This document shows positions 25,649 to 34,450 of a stretch of DNA of 64,000 nt, piece by piece. The position numbers and the translations under genes were made by a program. The notes beneath the pieces were generated by a model that saw nothing but the letters and a program-made list of their open reading frames with translations, did not search any database and was not told the DNA's origin. Source of the DNA: CAYOUV01 sp963790075 (GTDB lineage Bacteria; Chloroflexota; Anaerolineae; Anaerolineales; Villigracilaceae); NCBI GenBank assembly GCA_963790075.1, contig CAWBNG010000007.1, positions 124,001 to 188,000 of the forward strand, read 5' to 3'. Within the stretch, counting starts at the first letter, position 1. Every line of letters starts with the position of its first letter.

Positions 25649-26482
25649 TTACAGGAAAAGCGGCAGGATCACGTGCAGCACGATGTCGCCTGAGAAGTGC
25701 GCCAGCATGCCGGAGGCGAAGCCGCGTTTCCAGTACAGGTACCCGAAGATGATCCCGGGGAGGGCGTTCAGGATGATGGCGCGCGTCACCACCAGCGTAT
25801 TGATCGGCAGGCCTAACGCCTGGGTGGCGGGCAGGTGTCCCAGTCCGAAGACCACCGCGGCCAGCAGGTTGGCGGTCCAGATTGCGCCGGCCGTCGGCAG
25901 CCGGTCCGAAGTGTGCCAGAAGCGGCTGAAGAGCCAGACCAGCAGGGTCATGAAGAACAGGCGCAGCATAATCTCTTCGTTGATGGCGCCGTAGAGCGCA
26001 GCCAGCAGTCCCTGCCAGGCCGGCGGGTTGGCGTTGGCCGGTAAATGAATCCCGGCTGCTAAGGCCATGGCCTGCACCCGCGGCGCAAACAGCAAGACGT
26101 CCGCCAGGGCCACGACAGCCGTCCCCAGCACGCCCCACAGCACCGACGGCAGCAGCAGGGCTTTCAAGCGATTGGCGACAGGTTCGCCCTTCAGCCAGTC
26201 CGCCAGCAGGGGCGCGCCCAGGCCGACCTGACCGGCCAGCAGTAGTCCCAGCGCAGCCAGGATCGCAAACAACACCACCTGGCTGGCCACCTGGACGGTC
26301 AGTAGCAGCGGCAGCGGTAAGGGTAAGTTGGTCGGAAGGTTGCCGCCGTATTTCAAGGTCAGGTCATAGGGCAGGATGGCGACCATCCCGACCGCCGCCA
26401 GGGCGGTCAGCAACCACAACAGCCGCCAGTTGAAGCGGCGGCGGGGAAGCGGATTTGATTTTTCTTGCGCGATTTCAGTCAT
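25649..26482 (-). CDS. CPBP family intramembrane metalloprotease (Abi/CAAX)
   Basis: 277 residues with about seven membrane helices. INEEIMLRLFF supplies the EExxxR motif and VVFGLGHLPA the FxxxH motif, both needed for activity in the CAAX protease/Abi family. A third motif region (ARAIILNALPGIIFGYLYWKRG, then MLAHFSGD) is also present. Members cleave prenylated peptides, process bacteriocins, or act as scaffolds. GGAGG is well spaced for ATG 26482, so the in-frame ATG at 26494 is not used. Substrate unknown. Confidence 0.88.
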   Translation of the reverse strand: MTEIAQEKSNPLPRRRFNWRLLWLLTALAAVGMVAILPYDLTLKYGGNLPTNLPLPLPLLLTVQVASQVVLFAILAALGLLLAGQVGLGAPLLADWLKGEPVANRLKALLLPSVLWGVLGTAVVALADVLLFAPRVQAMALAAGIHLPANANPPAWQGLLAALYGAINEEIMLRLFFMTLLVWLFSRFWHTSDRLPTAGAIWTANLLAAVVFGLGHLPATQALGLPINTLVVTRAIILNALPGIIFGYLYWKRGFASGMLAHFSGDIVLHVILPLFL

Positions 26483-26576
26483 TAAAGCCTCCATTTCAAA
26501 GCAACCCGGTGATTATATTAAAAACCGACTGATTTGACCTTAACGATAAATTAAGGCGAGTTAACAAATCCTGGGC

Positions 26577-26582
26577 TACAAT
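26577..26582 (+). promoter_or_regulatory. -10 box for a leaderless DNA glycosylase transcript
   Basis: TACAAT ends six bases before the ATG at 26589. There is no Shine-Dalgarno. No -35 lies at the right distance (TTAACA is only 10 bases away). Confidence 0.45.
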
Positions 26583-26588
26583 AGGCGC

Positions 26589-27473
26589 ATGTCGACTTTG
26601 TCGCTCTCCGCCCGTCCGCCCTTTTCGTTCCACTCGGTCGTGCACTCGCACGGCTGGCTGCAGTTGGCGCCTTTCGCCCTGGAAGAAGAGAGCCAGACCC
26701 TCACTTACCTGCTGAAATTAGCCTCGGGCCAGGTGATCGAACTGCGCCTGCGCGAGGCGCCGGCCGGGGTGCGGGTCGAGACGGACGAACAGCTGAGCCG
26801 CGCCGCCCAAGCCGAGGTCCGCCAGCGGGTGGGCTGGATGCTGGCCCTCGAGCAGGACTTCAGTCCCTTCTACGCCGCCGCGCGCCGCGAACCCAAGCTG
26901 GCCAAGGTCGAAGCGCAAGCCCAGGGACGCGTGCTGCGCTCCCCGACCTTCTTCGAGGATGTGATCAAGACCATTCTGACCACCAACACGCTCTGGGCGG
27001 CGACTATCCGCATGACGGCGAATTTAGTGGCGCAATTTGGCGACCCGTACCCGGCGGATCCCTCCCGGCGAGCCTTCCCCACCCCACAAACGCTGGCCGC
27101 CACCACGCCTGAGGCGCTGCGGGCTGAGACGCGCCTGGGCTACCGTGCCCCATACATCCACGAACTGGCCACACGCGTGGACGCGGGTGAGCTCGACCTG
27201 GAGGCCTTCAAAACATCCGAAATGCCCACGCCCGAACTGCGCAAAGAACTGCTGAAGCTCAAAGGCGTCGGGGCTTACGCGGTCGCCAACCTGCTGATGA
27301 TCCTGGGACGTTTCGATTTCATCCCGATTGATTCGTGGGCCTTCAAAATGGTCTCGCACGAATGGTACGATGGCCAGCCGGTCGGTCCGGCTGAGGTCGA
27401 GGCGGCTTTCGAGGGATGGGGCGAATTCAAGGGACTGGCTTACTGGTTCTGGGATTGGAAGTACACCGAGTAG
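26589..27473 (+). CDS. HhH-GPD DNA glycosylase (AlkA/OGG-like)
   Basis: 294 residues. The N-terminal 95 residues form an AlkA/OGG-like beta domain. A helical domain follows with FFEDVIKTILTTNTLWAAT and the helix-hairpin-helix LLKLKGVGAYAVANLLMILG, ending in FIPIDSWAF, whose Asp is the conserved catalytic residue of the HhH-GPD superfamily. A lysine typical of bifunctional OGG1 before the HhH is not obvious, so monofunctional removal of alkylated bases is more likely. It heads a four-gene plus-strand run and its mRNA is probably leaderless. Confidence 0.85.
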   Translation: MSTLSLSARPPFSFHSVVHSHGWLQLAPFALEEESQTLTYLLKLASGQVIELRLREAPAGVRVETDEQLSRAAQAEVRQRVGWMLALEQDFSPFYAAARREPKLAKVEAQAQGRVLRSPTFFEDVIKTILTTNTLWAATIRMTANLVAQFGDPYPADPSRRAFPTPQTLAATTPEALRAETRLGYRAPYIHELATRVDAGELDLEAFKTSEMPTPELRKELLKLKGVGAYAVANLLMILGRFDFIPIDSWAFKMVSHEWYDGQPVGPAEVEAAFEGWGEFKGLAYWFWDWKYTE

Positions 27474-27493
27474 TCTGAAGAAAGCGGGTTGAA

Positions 27494-27853
27494 ATGCAGA
27501 TCCAAATCAAACGCATTTACGAAGCACCTTCCGCCTACGACGGGACGCGCGTGCTGGTCGACCGGCTGTGGCCGCGCGGCGTGAAAAAGGATACTGCCCG
27601 GCTCGACGCTTGGCTCAAGGAAATCGCCCCGTCCGACGAACTGCGCCATGAATTCCACCACGATCCGGAGCGCTGGAACGAATTCCGAGCCCGCTACTGG
27701 CGCGAACTGGACGAAAAACGCGACCTGGTGCAGTCTTTACTTGAACAAGCCGGAAACGGCACGCTGACCCTGATCTACGCGGCGCGTGACACGATCCACA
27801 ACAACGCCGCCGCCCTGAAGGCCTATTTGGAAAAAGAAGGACGCCAAGCGTGA
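27494..27853 (+). CDS. DUF488 (YeaO-like) protein
   Basis: 119 residues, the normal length. IKRIYEAPSAYDGTRVLVDRLWPRGVKKD and LDAWLKEIAPSDELRHEFHHDPERWNEFRARYWREL are the full DUF488/YeaO pattern, and LTLIYAARDTIHNNAAAL is the conserved end. Function is not established. It lies 20 bases after the glycosylase gene and overlaps the next gene by four bases. Confidence 0.9.
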   Translation: MQIQIKRIYEAPSAYDGTRVLVDRLWPRGVKKDTARLDAWLKEIAPSDELRHEFHHDPERWNEFRARYWRELDEKRDLVQSLLEQAGNGTLTLIYAARDTIHNNAAALKAYLEKEGRQA

Positions 27854-28251
27854 ACGACGATACCCCCGTGCCCGCCGGACTGCGCACCTGGTTTGTGATC
27901 CATTTTGCGGCCGATATGCTCTTCGGGTTGCCGCTCTTGTTGTTCCCGGGCTGGATCCTGCCGCTTTTCGGCTGGGGGAGCTACGACCCACTCACCTCGC
28001 GCCTGGTCGGCGCGGCTTTAATGGGCATCGGGATCGAATCCCTGCTTGGGCGCAAGGCCAGCGCCGAAACCTTCCGCGCGCTGCTCAACCTCAAGCTCAT
28101 CTGGGCCTCCAGCGCCGTGCTGGCCATCGGCCTGGGGCTGCTGGACGGTGCTCCCGCTGCTGGCTGGCTTTTCCTGCTGATCTTTGCCCTCTTCCTGGCC
28201 GTCTGGGTCTACTACCGCCTGCGGCTGGGGAGCGCGAGGCTCAATTCATAA
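27850..28251 (+). CDS. Small four-helix membrane protein
   Basis: 133 residues, almost entirely hydrophobic. Helices lie at about 12-33, 45-62, 75-95 and 102-122, and there are no charged catalytic motifs. The GTG start overlaps the stop of the DUF488 gene (GTGA), which fixes the start and shows translational coupling. The family is not recognised beyond a resemblance to small hypothetical integral membrane proteins. Confidence 0.7.
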   Translation: MNDDTPVPAGLRTWFVIHFAADMLFGLPLLLFPGWILPLFGWGSYDPLTSRLVGAALMGIGIESLLGRKASAETFRALLNLKLIWASSAVLAIGLGLLDGAPAAGWLFLLIFALFLAVWVYYRLRLGSARLNS

Positions 28252-28266
28252 ATTCCGAGGTCAGAT

Positions 28267-28626
28267 ATGTTCGAGCACCGACACGACCCGCTTTTGTCTC
28301 GCAAAGCCTTCTTCAAACGCCTACTGCGCTACGCCACCATCGCCAGCCTGATCATTTTCGTATCGCTGGGGATCGGGGTCGTGGGCTATCACGCCTTCGA
28401 GGGCCTATCCTGGCTCGACTCGCTGGTCAACGCCGCCATGCTGCTGGGCGGGATGGGGCCGGTCGACCAGTTGCACACCGTCGCCGGCAAGCTGTTCGCC
28501 TCGTTCTACGCCCTGTTCTCGGGCATCGTCTTCCTGGTGGCGGTGGGCGTGCTGATCGCGCCGGTCTTCCACCGCTTCCTGCACCGCTTCCACCTGGATT
28601 TGGACGAGGAACAGGATCAACCCTGA
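28267..28626 (+). CDS. Two-helix, pore-loop-like membrane protein
   Basis: 119 residues. Helix 1 (about 22-45) is followed by a short re-entrant-looking segment, WLDSLVNAAMLLGGMGPV, then helix 2 (about 72-95) and a His-rich acidic tail. The layout matches a two-helix K+ channel subunit, but GGMGP stands where TVGYG would be. It is probably a channel-fold relative with other selectivity or none. AGGTCAG precedes the ATG. It is the last gene of the four-gene run and ends at a strong hairpin. Confidence 0.65.
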   Translation: MFEHRHDPLLSRKAFFKRLLRYATIASLIIFVSLGIGVVGYHAFEGLSWLDSLVNAAMLLGGMGPVDQLHTVAGKLFASFYALFSGIVFLVAVGVLIAPVFHRFLHRFHLDLDEEQDQP

Positions 28627-28638
28627 GAACTTATACCC

Positions 28639-28672
28639 AAATAGGCGCTGGATAAATCCAGCGCCTATTTTT
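28639..28672. terminator. Bidirectional terminator between convergent genes
   Basis: A 15-bp perfect stem (28639-28653 with 28656-28670) with a two-base loop and T/A-runs on both sides. The NDH-2 stop codon lies within the T-run. Confidence 0.88.
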
Positions 28673-29921
28673 ATTCAGCCGTGATCAGGCGCACGGCGCT
28701 GTCGTAGAAGAAGTAATCCCAGGCCCAGTTGATCAGCACCAGCAGGCGGTTACGGAAGCCGATGATGCGGAAGATGTGCAACCCGACCCAGATGACCCAG
28801 GCCGGAAAGCCAGAGAAGGTCAATCCCCACAGTTGGGCCACGGCGGCGTCCCGCCCGATGGTTGCCAGCAGGCCGGGGTCCTTGTAATGAAACGGTCGGG
28901 GGGGCTGGCCCTGCAGATCGCGCAACAGGTTTTGGGCCGCTGTTCGCGCCTGCTGCAGCGCCACCGTGGCCAGCATCGGCAGCGGCTGGCCACGGTCGTC
29001 TTCGAGATAAGCCGCGTCGCCGATAACGTAGACCCGTGGTTGGCCGGGCAGCTGCAGATCTGGTTCGACCGGCACGCGTCCAGCCTGCGCCTGTGGCAGG
29101 CTCAACCGGTCGATTAATCCAGCTGCGCGTACCCCGGCCGTCCAGATCAGGGTCCGCGCCGGGATGCTGGCGCCGCCATTGAGCCTCACCTGCTGGCCAT
29201 TGTAATCGCTCAGGGCGGCGTTGAGCCGGACCTCGACCTGTTTGCGGCGCAGCAGCCGCAGGGTGGCAGCCTGCAGGTCGCGCGGGTAATTACCCATCAG
29301 GTGATTGCTGGCTTCCAGCAGGATAACCTGGACCTGGCTCAAATCCAGATTGGGATAATCCTTGCGCAGCACCAGGTGGATCAACTCAGACAGCGCCCCG
29401 GCGGTCTCCACCCCGGTCGGCCCACCGCCGACGACCACAAAGGTCAATTGCGCGCGGCGTGCCTCGGGGTCAACTTCGCGATTGGCGGCTTCGAACCGCG
29501 ACAACACGTGATTGCGAATGGTAACCGCGTCGTCGATATCCTTCAGCGGCAGGGCTCGCTGCTCGAGCTGCTCCAGGCCGAAGAAGTTGGTCCGCCCGCC
29601 GGCCGCCAGGATCAGGTAGTCATAGTGCAGCGAGCCCTGATCGAGCTTCACCTGCCGGGCACTGAAATCGACTCCCGTGACTTCGCCCATCAGGAAGCTC
29701 AGATTGCGCTGGCGCCGCAGGATGGCTCGCACCGGATGAGCAATTTGGGCGGGAGACAGCCCGGCGATCGCCACCTGGTACAGCAGCGGCTGGAACAGGT
29801 GATAGTTGTTGCGGTCAATCAGTGTGATGCGCACCGGCGCCTTGGCCAATTTGCGTGCGGCTTCCAGGCCGCCGAAACCGGCGCCGACGATCACCACCTG
29901 GGGAAGGGTTGCTTGAGCCAT
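28671..29921 (-). CDS. ndh: Type II NADH:quinone oxidoreductase (NDH-2-like)
   Basis: 416 residues. An N-terminal FAD-binding GAGFGGLEAARKL and a second NAD(P)H-binding VVVGGGPTGVETAGAL are present. LIDRNNYHLFQPLLYQVA is typical of NDH-2. VYVIGDAAYLED is the second FAD contact. The C-terminal 45 residues (PAWVIWVGLHIFRIIGF, INWAWDYFF) are the amphipathic membrane-binding part. It would pass electrons from NADH to quinone without proton pumping. It is monocistronic with a Shine-Dalgarno AGAGAG. Confidence 0.92.
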   Translation of the reverse strand: MAQATLPQVVIVGAGFGGLEAARKLAKAPVRITLIDRNNYHLFQPLLYQVAIAGLSPAQIAHPVRAILRRQRNLSFLMGEVTGVDFSARQVKLDQGSLHYDYLILAAGGRTNFFGLEQLEQRALPLKDIDDAVTIRNHVLSRFEAANREVDPEARRAQLTFVVVGGGPTGVETAGALSELIHLVLRKDYPNLDLSQVQVILLEASNHLMGNYPRDLQAATLRLLRRKQVEVRLNAALSDYNGQQVRLNGGASIPARTLIWTAGVRAAGLIDRLSLPQAQAGRVPVEPDLQLPGQPRVYVIGDAAYLEDDRGQPLPMLATVALQQARTAAQNLLRDLQGQPPRPFHYKDPGLLATIGRDAAVAQLWGLTFSGFPAWVIWVGLHIFRIIGFRNRLLVLINWAWDYFFYDSAVRLITAE

Positions 29922-30020
29922 GATGCTCTCTTTCTTAGCAAGCAGTTGGGTGCTCTTATTGTGAATTTTATTACAATATAATTATACCTAATATTACCCC
30001 CTTTGTAAAGATTAAGTAGA

Positions 30021-30052
30021 TAAAAAAACCTCCCGTCTTCTTGCGGGAGGTT
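30021..30052 (-). terminator. Terminator of the gatC-gatA-galE-M50 operon
   Basis: On the minus strand ACCTCCCG pairs with CGGGAGGT around an eight-base loop and is followed by a run of seven T. It lies seven bases past the M50 protease stop. Confidence 0.88.
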
Positions 30053-30058
30053 CGTGAA

Positions 30059-30709
30059 TTAGAATTTACGCCAGAACATGAACTGCTGCAGCCCCAAGCC
30101 AGCCAGCGGCAGCGGGATGCCCACAGCGCTCGAAATACTGAAGATCAGCTTCCAGAACAGATCGTTCACGAACGGCACGTACCACAAGACCAGGAAGACG
30201 ATCCAGATCATCGCGCCGCTGAACTGCCCGATTTGCATGCGCAGGTTCTGAGCAAGATATGGTTCGAGCGCGCCGTAGCCGTCGAAGGGTGGCACCGGTA
30301 GCAGATTCAGCACCACGGCCGTCACCTGCAGCAGCCCCAGGAAGGCCAGTCCCGGCCAGATGCCGGTACTGCTGGCCGGCAGGAGTTTGAGCACCACCGC
30401 CAGGATCAGTGCCAGGACCAGGTTCGACAAGGGTCCAGCCAGCGAGACGGCGCTCTCCCAGTGTTTGTTGCGCAGCCGCCACTTCTCGATGTAGACCGCG
30501 CCGCCTGGCAGACCGATTCCGCCCAGCACCAAAAACAGCAGCGGCAGCAGGATCGAGTAGACCGGGTGGGTATATTTGAGCGGATTGAAGGTCAGGTAGC
30601 CCTTCTCGCGCACAGACGTATCCCCACCCAGGTAGGCCACCAGCGCGTGCGAGAATTCGTGCAGGCTGAGCGAAAAAATCCAGCCGATCAGGACAATCAG
30701 GAAGGTCAT
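30059..30709 (-). CDS. Site-2 protease family (M50) membrane protein
   Basis: 216 residues, about six membrane helices. LSLHEFSHALVAYLGGD carries HExxH, and NLLPVPPFDGYGALEP carries the NxxPxPxxDG motif whose Asp completes the zinc site. The length fits the compact S2P/rhomboid-like M50B members without a PDZ domain. Substrate unknown; relatives cleave membrane-bound regulators. One base separates it from galE, so it is the last gene of the gatC-gatA-galE transcript. Confidence 0.9.
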   Translation of the reverse strand: MTFLIVLIGWIFSLSLHEFSHALVAYLGGDTSVREKGYLTFNPLKYTHPVYSILLPLLFLVLGGIGLPGGAVYIEKWRLRNKHWESAVSLAGPLSNLVLALILAVVLKLLPASSTGIWPGLAFLGLLQVTAVVLNLLPVPPFDGYGALEPYLAQNLRMQIGQFSGAMIWIVFLVLWYVPFVNDLFWKLIFSISSAVGIPLPLAGLGLQQFMFWRKF

Positions 30710-30710
30710 C

Positions 30711-31688
30711 TCAGGCCTCGTAGCCGTTGGGATGCGCCTGGTGCCATTCCCAGGCGCCGGTCAGGATGTCTTTCAAATCAGGATGCTGCGGCTGCCAGCC
30801 CAGCTCGCGGCGAACCTTCGCGGACGAGGCCACCAGACGGGCCGGGTCACCCGGGCGGCGCGGCGACTCGACCACCGGGATCGGGTGCCCGGTCACGGCG
30901 CGCGCCGTCTCGATCACTTCACGTACCGAGTAGCCGCTGCCGTTTCCCAGGTTGTAGACCAGCCGTTCGTGTTCTCCCAGCGCCTCCAGCGCCAGCAGGT
31001 GGGCCGAGACCAGGTCCGCCAGGTGGATGTAATCACGGATGCAGGTGCCGTCCGGGGTGGGATAGTCCGTGCCGTAAATGCTGACGTTTTCGCGCTGACC
31101 GAGCGGGACACGCAGCACCAGCGGGATCAGGTGTGACTCAGGCTGGTGTGCCTCGCCCCGGCCGGGGAGCGCTCCGCAGGCATTGAAGTAACGCAGGGCG
31201 GCGTAGCGCAGCCCGTGGATCTGGCGATACCAGTCCAAGGCCTGCTCGATGATCAATTTGGTGTGCCCGTAGACATTGGTCGGGCCGAGCGGCGAATCCT
31301 CCGTCAGCGGCTGGTCACTGGAAGCGTAGACTGCCGCGGTGGACGAGAGCACGAAGCGCTCAATCCCGGCCCGGTGCACGGCCTCGATCAGGTGCAGCGA
31401 ATTGACCAGGTTGTTTTGATAGAAGCGGCCAGGATCGCGCATGCTCTCACCAGCCTCGATGAAAGCCGCAAAGTGCATCACAGCCTCGAAGTTATCGCTG
31501 GCCAGTGCCGCAGTCAGGGCACGGGAGTCGCCCAGCGAAGCCTGGATGAATTTGGCACCCTGCGGGACGGCCTGGCGATGGCCGGTGATGAGTGAATCGT
31601 AGACCGTAACGGAATGCCCGGCCTCGAGCAGCGCTTCAGCCGTGGCCGAGCCGATGTATCCGGCCCCGCCGGTAACAAAGATGTTCAT
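30711..31688 (-). CDS. galE: UDP-glucose 4-epimerase
   Basis: 325 residues. MNIFVTGGAGYIGSATAEALLEAGH is the NAD-binding start. SSTAAVYASS, then TNVYGHTKLIIEQ (the YxxxK catalytic pair) and LRYFNACGA are the GalE family signatures, and GDYIHLADL-like IRDYIHLADLVSAHL follows. It interconverts UDP-glucose and UDP-galactose for glycan synthesis or galactose use. It lies 45 bases after gatA and one base before the M50 gene. Confidence 0.93.
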   Translation of the reverse strand: MNIFVTGGAGYIGSATAEALLEAGHSVTVYDSLITGHRQAVPQGAKFIQASLGDSRALTAALASDNFEAVMHFAAFIEAGESMRDPGRFYQNNLVNSLHLIEAVHRAGIERFVLSSTAAVYASSDQPLTEDSPLGPTNVYGHTKLIIEQALDWYRQIHGLRYAALRYFNACGALPGRGEAHQPESHLIPLVLRVPLGQRENVSIYGTDYPTPDGTCIRDYIHLADLVSAHLLALEALGEHERLVYNLGNGSGYSVREVIETARAVTGHPIPVVESPRRPGDPARLVASSAKVRRELGWQPQHPDLKDILTGAWEWHQAHPNGYEA

Positions 31689-31733
31689 GCCGTTCCTCCA
31701 CCAACACGCCCCGCCGGGGCCATGCCGGTTAAA

Positions 31734-33206
31734 CTACAAAGCGGGTTTTTGTTTGTGCCAGTCGCTGGCCTGCTGGTAGGCGTGGGCCATGCGAAACAGG
31801 GTCGCTTCATCAAAGTGGCGGCCCATCAACTGCATCCCCACCGGCAAACCATCCGCGTCGAAGCCGACCGGGAAGGACAGCCCCGGTACGCCGGCCAGGT
31901 TGGCCGGCAGGGTGAAGACGTCCTCCAGGTACATGGCCAGCGGATCGTCGCCGTGCGCGCCAATCGGGAAAGCCGTGGTCGGTGCCACCGGGCAGGCAAT
32001 CGCATCCACCTGCTCGAAAGCCTGCTCGAAGTCGCGTTTGATCAAAGTGCGCACCTTTTGGGCCTGGCCGTAATAGGCCTCGTAATAACCGGCCGAGAGC
32101 GCGTAGGTGCCCAGCATGATGCGCCGCTCGACTTCCGGACCGAACTTCTGTCCGCGGGTCTTGTAGAAGATATCCCACATCGACTCGCCTGCGACCCGCG
32201 GCCCGTAGCGGATTCCGTCGAAGCGGGCCAGGTTGGCCGAGGCCTCGGCCGGGGCGATGATGTAGTAGACCGGCAGAGCGTACTCGGTGTGCGCCAGGCT
32301 GATCTCCCTGATCTGCGCACCCAGGCCGCGCATCGCCTCAATCGCCGCACGGACCTTTTCTTCGACCGCCGGCTGGATACCGGCAATGAAATATTCCTTT
32401 GGCACGCCAATGCGCAGGCCCTGCAGCGGTTTGCTGTCTTTCGACTCCGCAAAACTGATCTCAGGCACTGGCGCCTCAGCCGAGGTGGCATCCAGTGGGT
32501 CACGCCCGGCCATGACCGAGAAGACCGCGGCCACGTCCTGGGCCGAGCGTCCGAAGGCGCCGAGCGTGTCGAGCGAGGAACCATAGGCGATCAGACCGTA
32601 ACGCGAGACGCGCCCGTAGGTGGGCTTGAGCCCGGTCACGCCGCAGAAGGAGGCCGGCTGGCGCACCGATCCGCCCGTATCCGTGCCCAGGGCAGCCGGA
32701 ACGTAACGGGCCGCAACCGCGGCAGCGCTGCCGCCCGACGAGCCGCCGGGCACACGCGAGGTGTCCCACGGGTTGTGAGTCACGCCGTAGGCCGAGTTCT
32801 CGGTCGAGGAGCCCATCGCAAACTCGTCGGTGTTGGTCTTGCCGACCACAACTACCCCGGCAGCCTGCAGGCGCCGGACGGCCGTGGCGGTAAATGGTGG
32901 AACAAAGCCTTCCAAAATCTTGGAACCGCAGGTGCAGGGCAAGCCTTCGACGCTCAAGACATCCTTGACAGCCAGCGGCAGGCCTAGTAGGGGCTGGTTC
33001 TGGCTATCTTTCGTGCCGCGGGAGCGGTCGGCTGCTTCCGCCTGGGTCAGGGCCCGGTCGGCGGCAAGATGCAGGAAGGCATGCAGCGAGGGCTCCAGGG
33101 TTTCGATCCGCTCCAGGCAGGCGCGAGTCAATTCAAGGCTGGAAATCTCGCGCGCACGCAAAACCGCCAGGGCTTCGGTCAGGGTCAGGTCAGTCAGGTC
33201 GCTCAT
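31734..33206 (-). CDS. gatA: Asp-tRNA(Asn)/Glu-tRNA(Gln) amidotransferase subunit A
   Basis: 490 residues, the usual GatA length. GLPLAVKDVLSVEGLPCTCGSKIL contains the catalytic Lys, and GGSSGGSAAAVAAR with ALGTDTGGSVRQPASFCG contains the Ser-cisSer-Lys amidase triad and oxyanion loop. GatA releases ammonia from glutamine for GatB, which converts Glu-tRNA(Gln) or Asp-tRNA(Asn). gatC lies nine bases upstream; gatB is not in this window, which is not unusual. Confidence 0.96.
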   Translation of the reverse strand: MSDLTDLTLTEALAVLRAREISSLELTRACLERIETLEPSLHAFLHLAADRALTQAEAADRSRGTKDSQNQPLLGLPLAVKDVLSVEGLPCTCGSKILEGFVPPFTATAVRRLQAAGVVVVGKTNTDEFAMGSSTENSAYGVTHNPWDTSRVPGGSSGGSAAAVAARYVPAALGTDTGGSVRQPASFCGVTGLKPTYGRVSRYGLIAYGSSLDTLGAFGRSAQDVAAVFSVMAGRDPLDATSAEAPVPEISFAESKDSKPLQGLRIGVPKEYFIAGIQPAVEEKVRAAIEAMRGLGAQIREISLAHTEYALPVYYIIAPAEASANLARFDGIRYGPRVAGESMWDIFYKTRGQKFGPEVERRIMLGTYALSAGYYEAYYGQAQKVRTLIKRDFEQAFEQVDAIACPVAPTTAFPIGAHGDDPLAMYLEDVFTLPANLAGVPGLSFPVGFDADGLPVGMQLMGRHFDEATLFRMAHAYQQASDWHKQKPAL

Positions 33207-33215
33207 CAGCCTGAT

Positions 33216-33503
33216 CTATTCAAAAACCGGGGGAATTTTGAACTGGTCGTGCTCGGCATCCGGTGCGTTCCGCAACAGCGCCTCCCGGCTCAACCCCGGG
33301 CGCGACTCGTCGGCACGCAGCGGGCTGGAATGGGCCAGAACGCTGGAGGTCGGCGGGATGTCGGCCGTATCCGGTTCCTGCAGCTTGGCAATGTAATCCA
33401 AAATCGCCTCGAGCTGCTCGCGGTAACGGGCTTTCTCGGCTGCGCTCAATTCAAGGCGGGCCAGGGTGGCAATGTGTTCAACTTCTTCGAGTGATAATGA
33501 CAT
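33216..33503 (-). CDS. gatC: Asp-tRNA(Asn)/Glu-tRNA(Gln) amidotransferase subunit C
   Basis: 95 residues. MSLSLEEVEHIATLARLELSAAEKARYREQLEAILDYI is the typical GatC N-terminus, and LRADESRPGLSREALLRNAPD is the conserved C-terminal stretch. GatC stabilises the GatA-GatB complex. It is first in the gatC-gatA-galE-M50 operon. A perfect TATAAT ends six bases before its ATG, so the operon transcript is probably leaderless. Confidence 0.95.
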   Translation of the reverse strand: MSLSLEEVEHIATLARLELSAAEKARYREQLEAILDYIAKLQEPDTADIPPTSSVLAHSSPLRADESRPGLSREALLRNAPDAEHDQFKIPPVFE

Positions 33504-33509
33504 AGGCGG

Positions 33510-33515
33510 ATTATA
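33510..33515 (-). promoter_or_regulatory. TATAAT box for a leaderless gatC operon transcript
   Basis: On the minus strand TATAAT is followed by six bases (CCGCCT) and the gatC ATG. No Shine-Dalgarno is present. No consensus -35 is seen at 17 bases. Confidence 0.6.
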
Positions 33516-33525
33516 TCGTAAAACG

Positions 33526-34426
33526 CTACCAGCCCGCAGCGTACCAGCGCAGGTAGTCCTCGACGTGCGCGCGCCAGTAAATTTCGTCGTGGAAGCCCGT
33601 GAACAGGTGCCATTCGTGCGGGATACCGTTGCTGGTCAGCAACTGCTCGAAGGCCAGCGTGGACTGTAATTCCTTATCATTATCACCGCTGTCCACGTAG
33701 ATGCGCGGAAGCGACTCGGGCGGGATGGCCGTCAGCCACTCTTCCAGGTGCTTGTCGTCCAGCCAGAAGATGGCCGGGGAGTGCGCCCCGATGGCCCCGA
33801 ACAACTCCCAGCGTTTCAACCCGAGATGGATGGCCCAACCGCCGCCTCGCGACAACCCACCGATGGCACGGTGCTGGCGGTCCGGGATGGTGCGATAGCT
33901 TTGATCGACATAAGGGATCAGGACGCCGGTCAGCGCCTCGTCGAAATTTGTGTCGTCCGGCTGCTGCCAGTAGCGTTCCCCCGGCATGACCACCAGGAAC
34001 GGCACGGACTCCCCCGAGGCGATCAACCGCTCCAGCACCTGCGGCACGCCCAGGCGAATCCACTGCTGATCGGTGTAGGTCTGCCCGTGCAACAGATAAA
34101 GCACAGGGTAGCGGTGCTCGGTCATTTCAGTGTAGCACGGCGGCAAGTAGACTTGGTATTCGAGCGGGTAGGGCAAGAGCGTTGTCTCCAACGCAGCTTT
34201 CTCAATGGTTCCCCGGGTGGATACACAACTCGGTCTGGTTGGCGTTATGGTTGCCGGATGAGGGGAAGCTGTGATGGTGGGCGGGACGAAGGTTGCAGTT
34301 GGGGGAGGAACTCGGGACGGAAATCGGAGTCGGGGCAGTCGAGCAAGCCCAAAGCCCAGAAAGAACTGATAAAGCCAGGGCGATGGACAAAAAATGATGG
34401 GAATGACGTGCTTGACGATTGGTCAT
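33526..34426 (-). pseudogene. Frameshifted esterase lipoprotein (alpha/beta hydrolase, esterase D-like)
   Basis: The main frame (from about 34191) encodes an esterase domain: YQVYLPPCY, VLYLLHGQTYTDQQW, the nucleophile elbow GLSRGGGW, and FHDEIYW with the likely catalytic His. Upstream in another frame is a lipoprotein signal, MTNRQARH then a hydrophobic run ending LWACS, and a Thr/Pro linker. Removing one base from the G5 run at 34301-34305 joins them into about 299 residues reading SSSPTATFVPPTIT and STRGTIEKAAL. A TATAAT lies seven bases before ATG 34426. This is a genuine one-base frameshift or a homopolymer error. If intact it would be a surface-anchored carboxylesterase. Confidence 0.75.
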
Positions 34427-34433
34427 CCTTCGC

Positions 34434-34439
34434 ATTATA
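34434..34439 (-). promoter_or_regulatory. TATAAT box for a leaderless esterase transcript
   Basis: TATAAT, seven bases, then ATG 34426 on the minus strand. It lies 12 bases from the 5' end of the divergent tRNA-Pro gene. Confidence 0.5.
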
Positions 34440-34450
34440 CTCACACTCCT

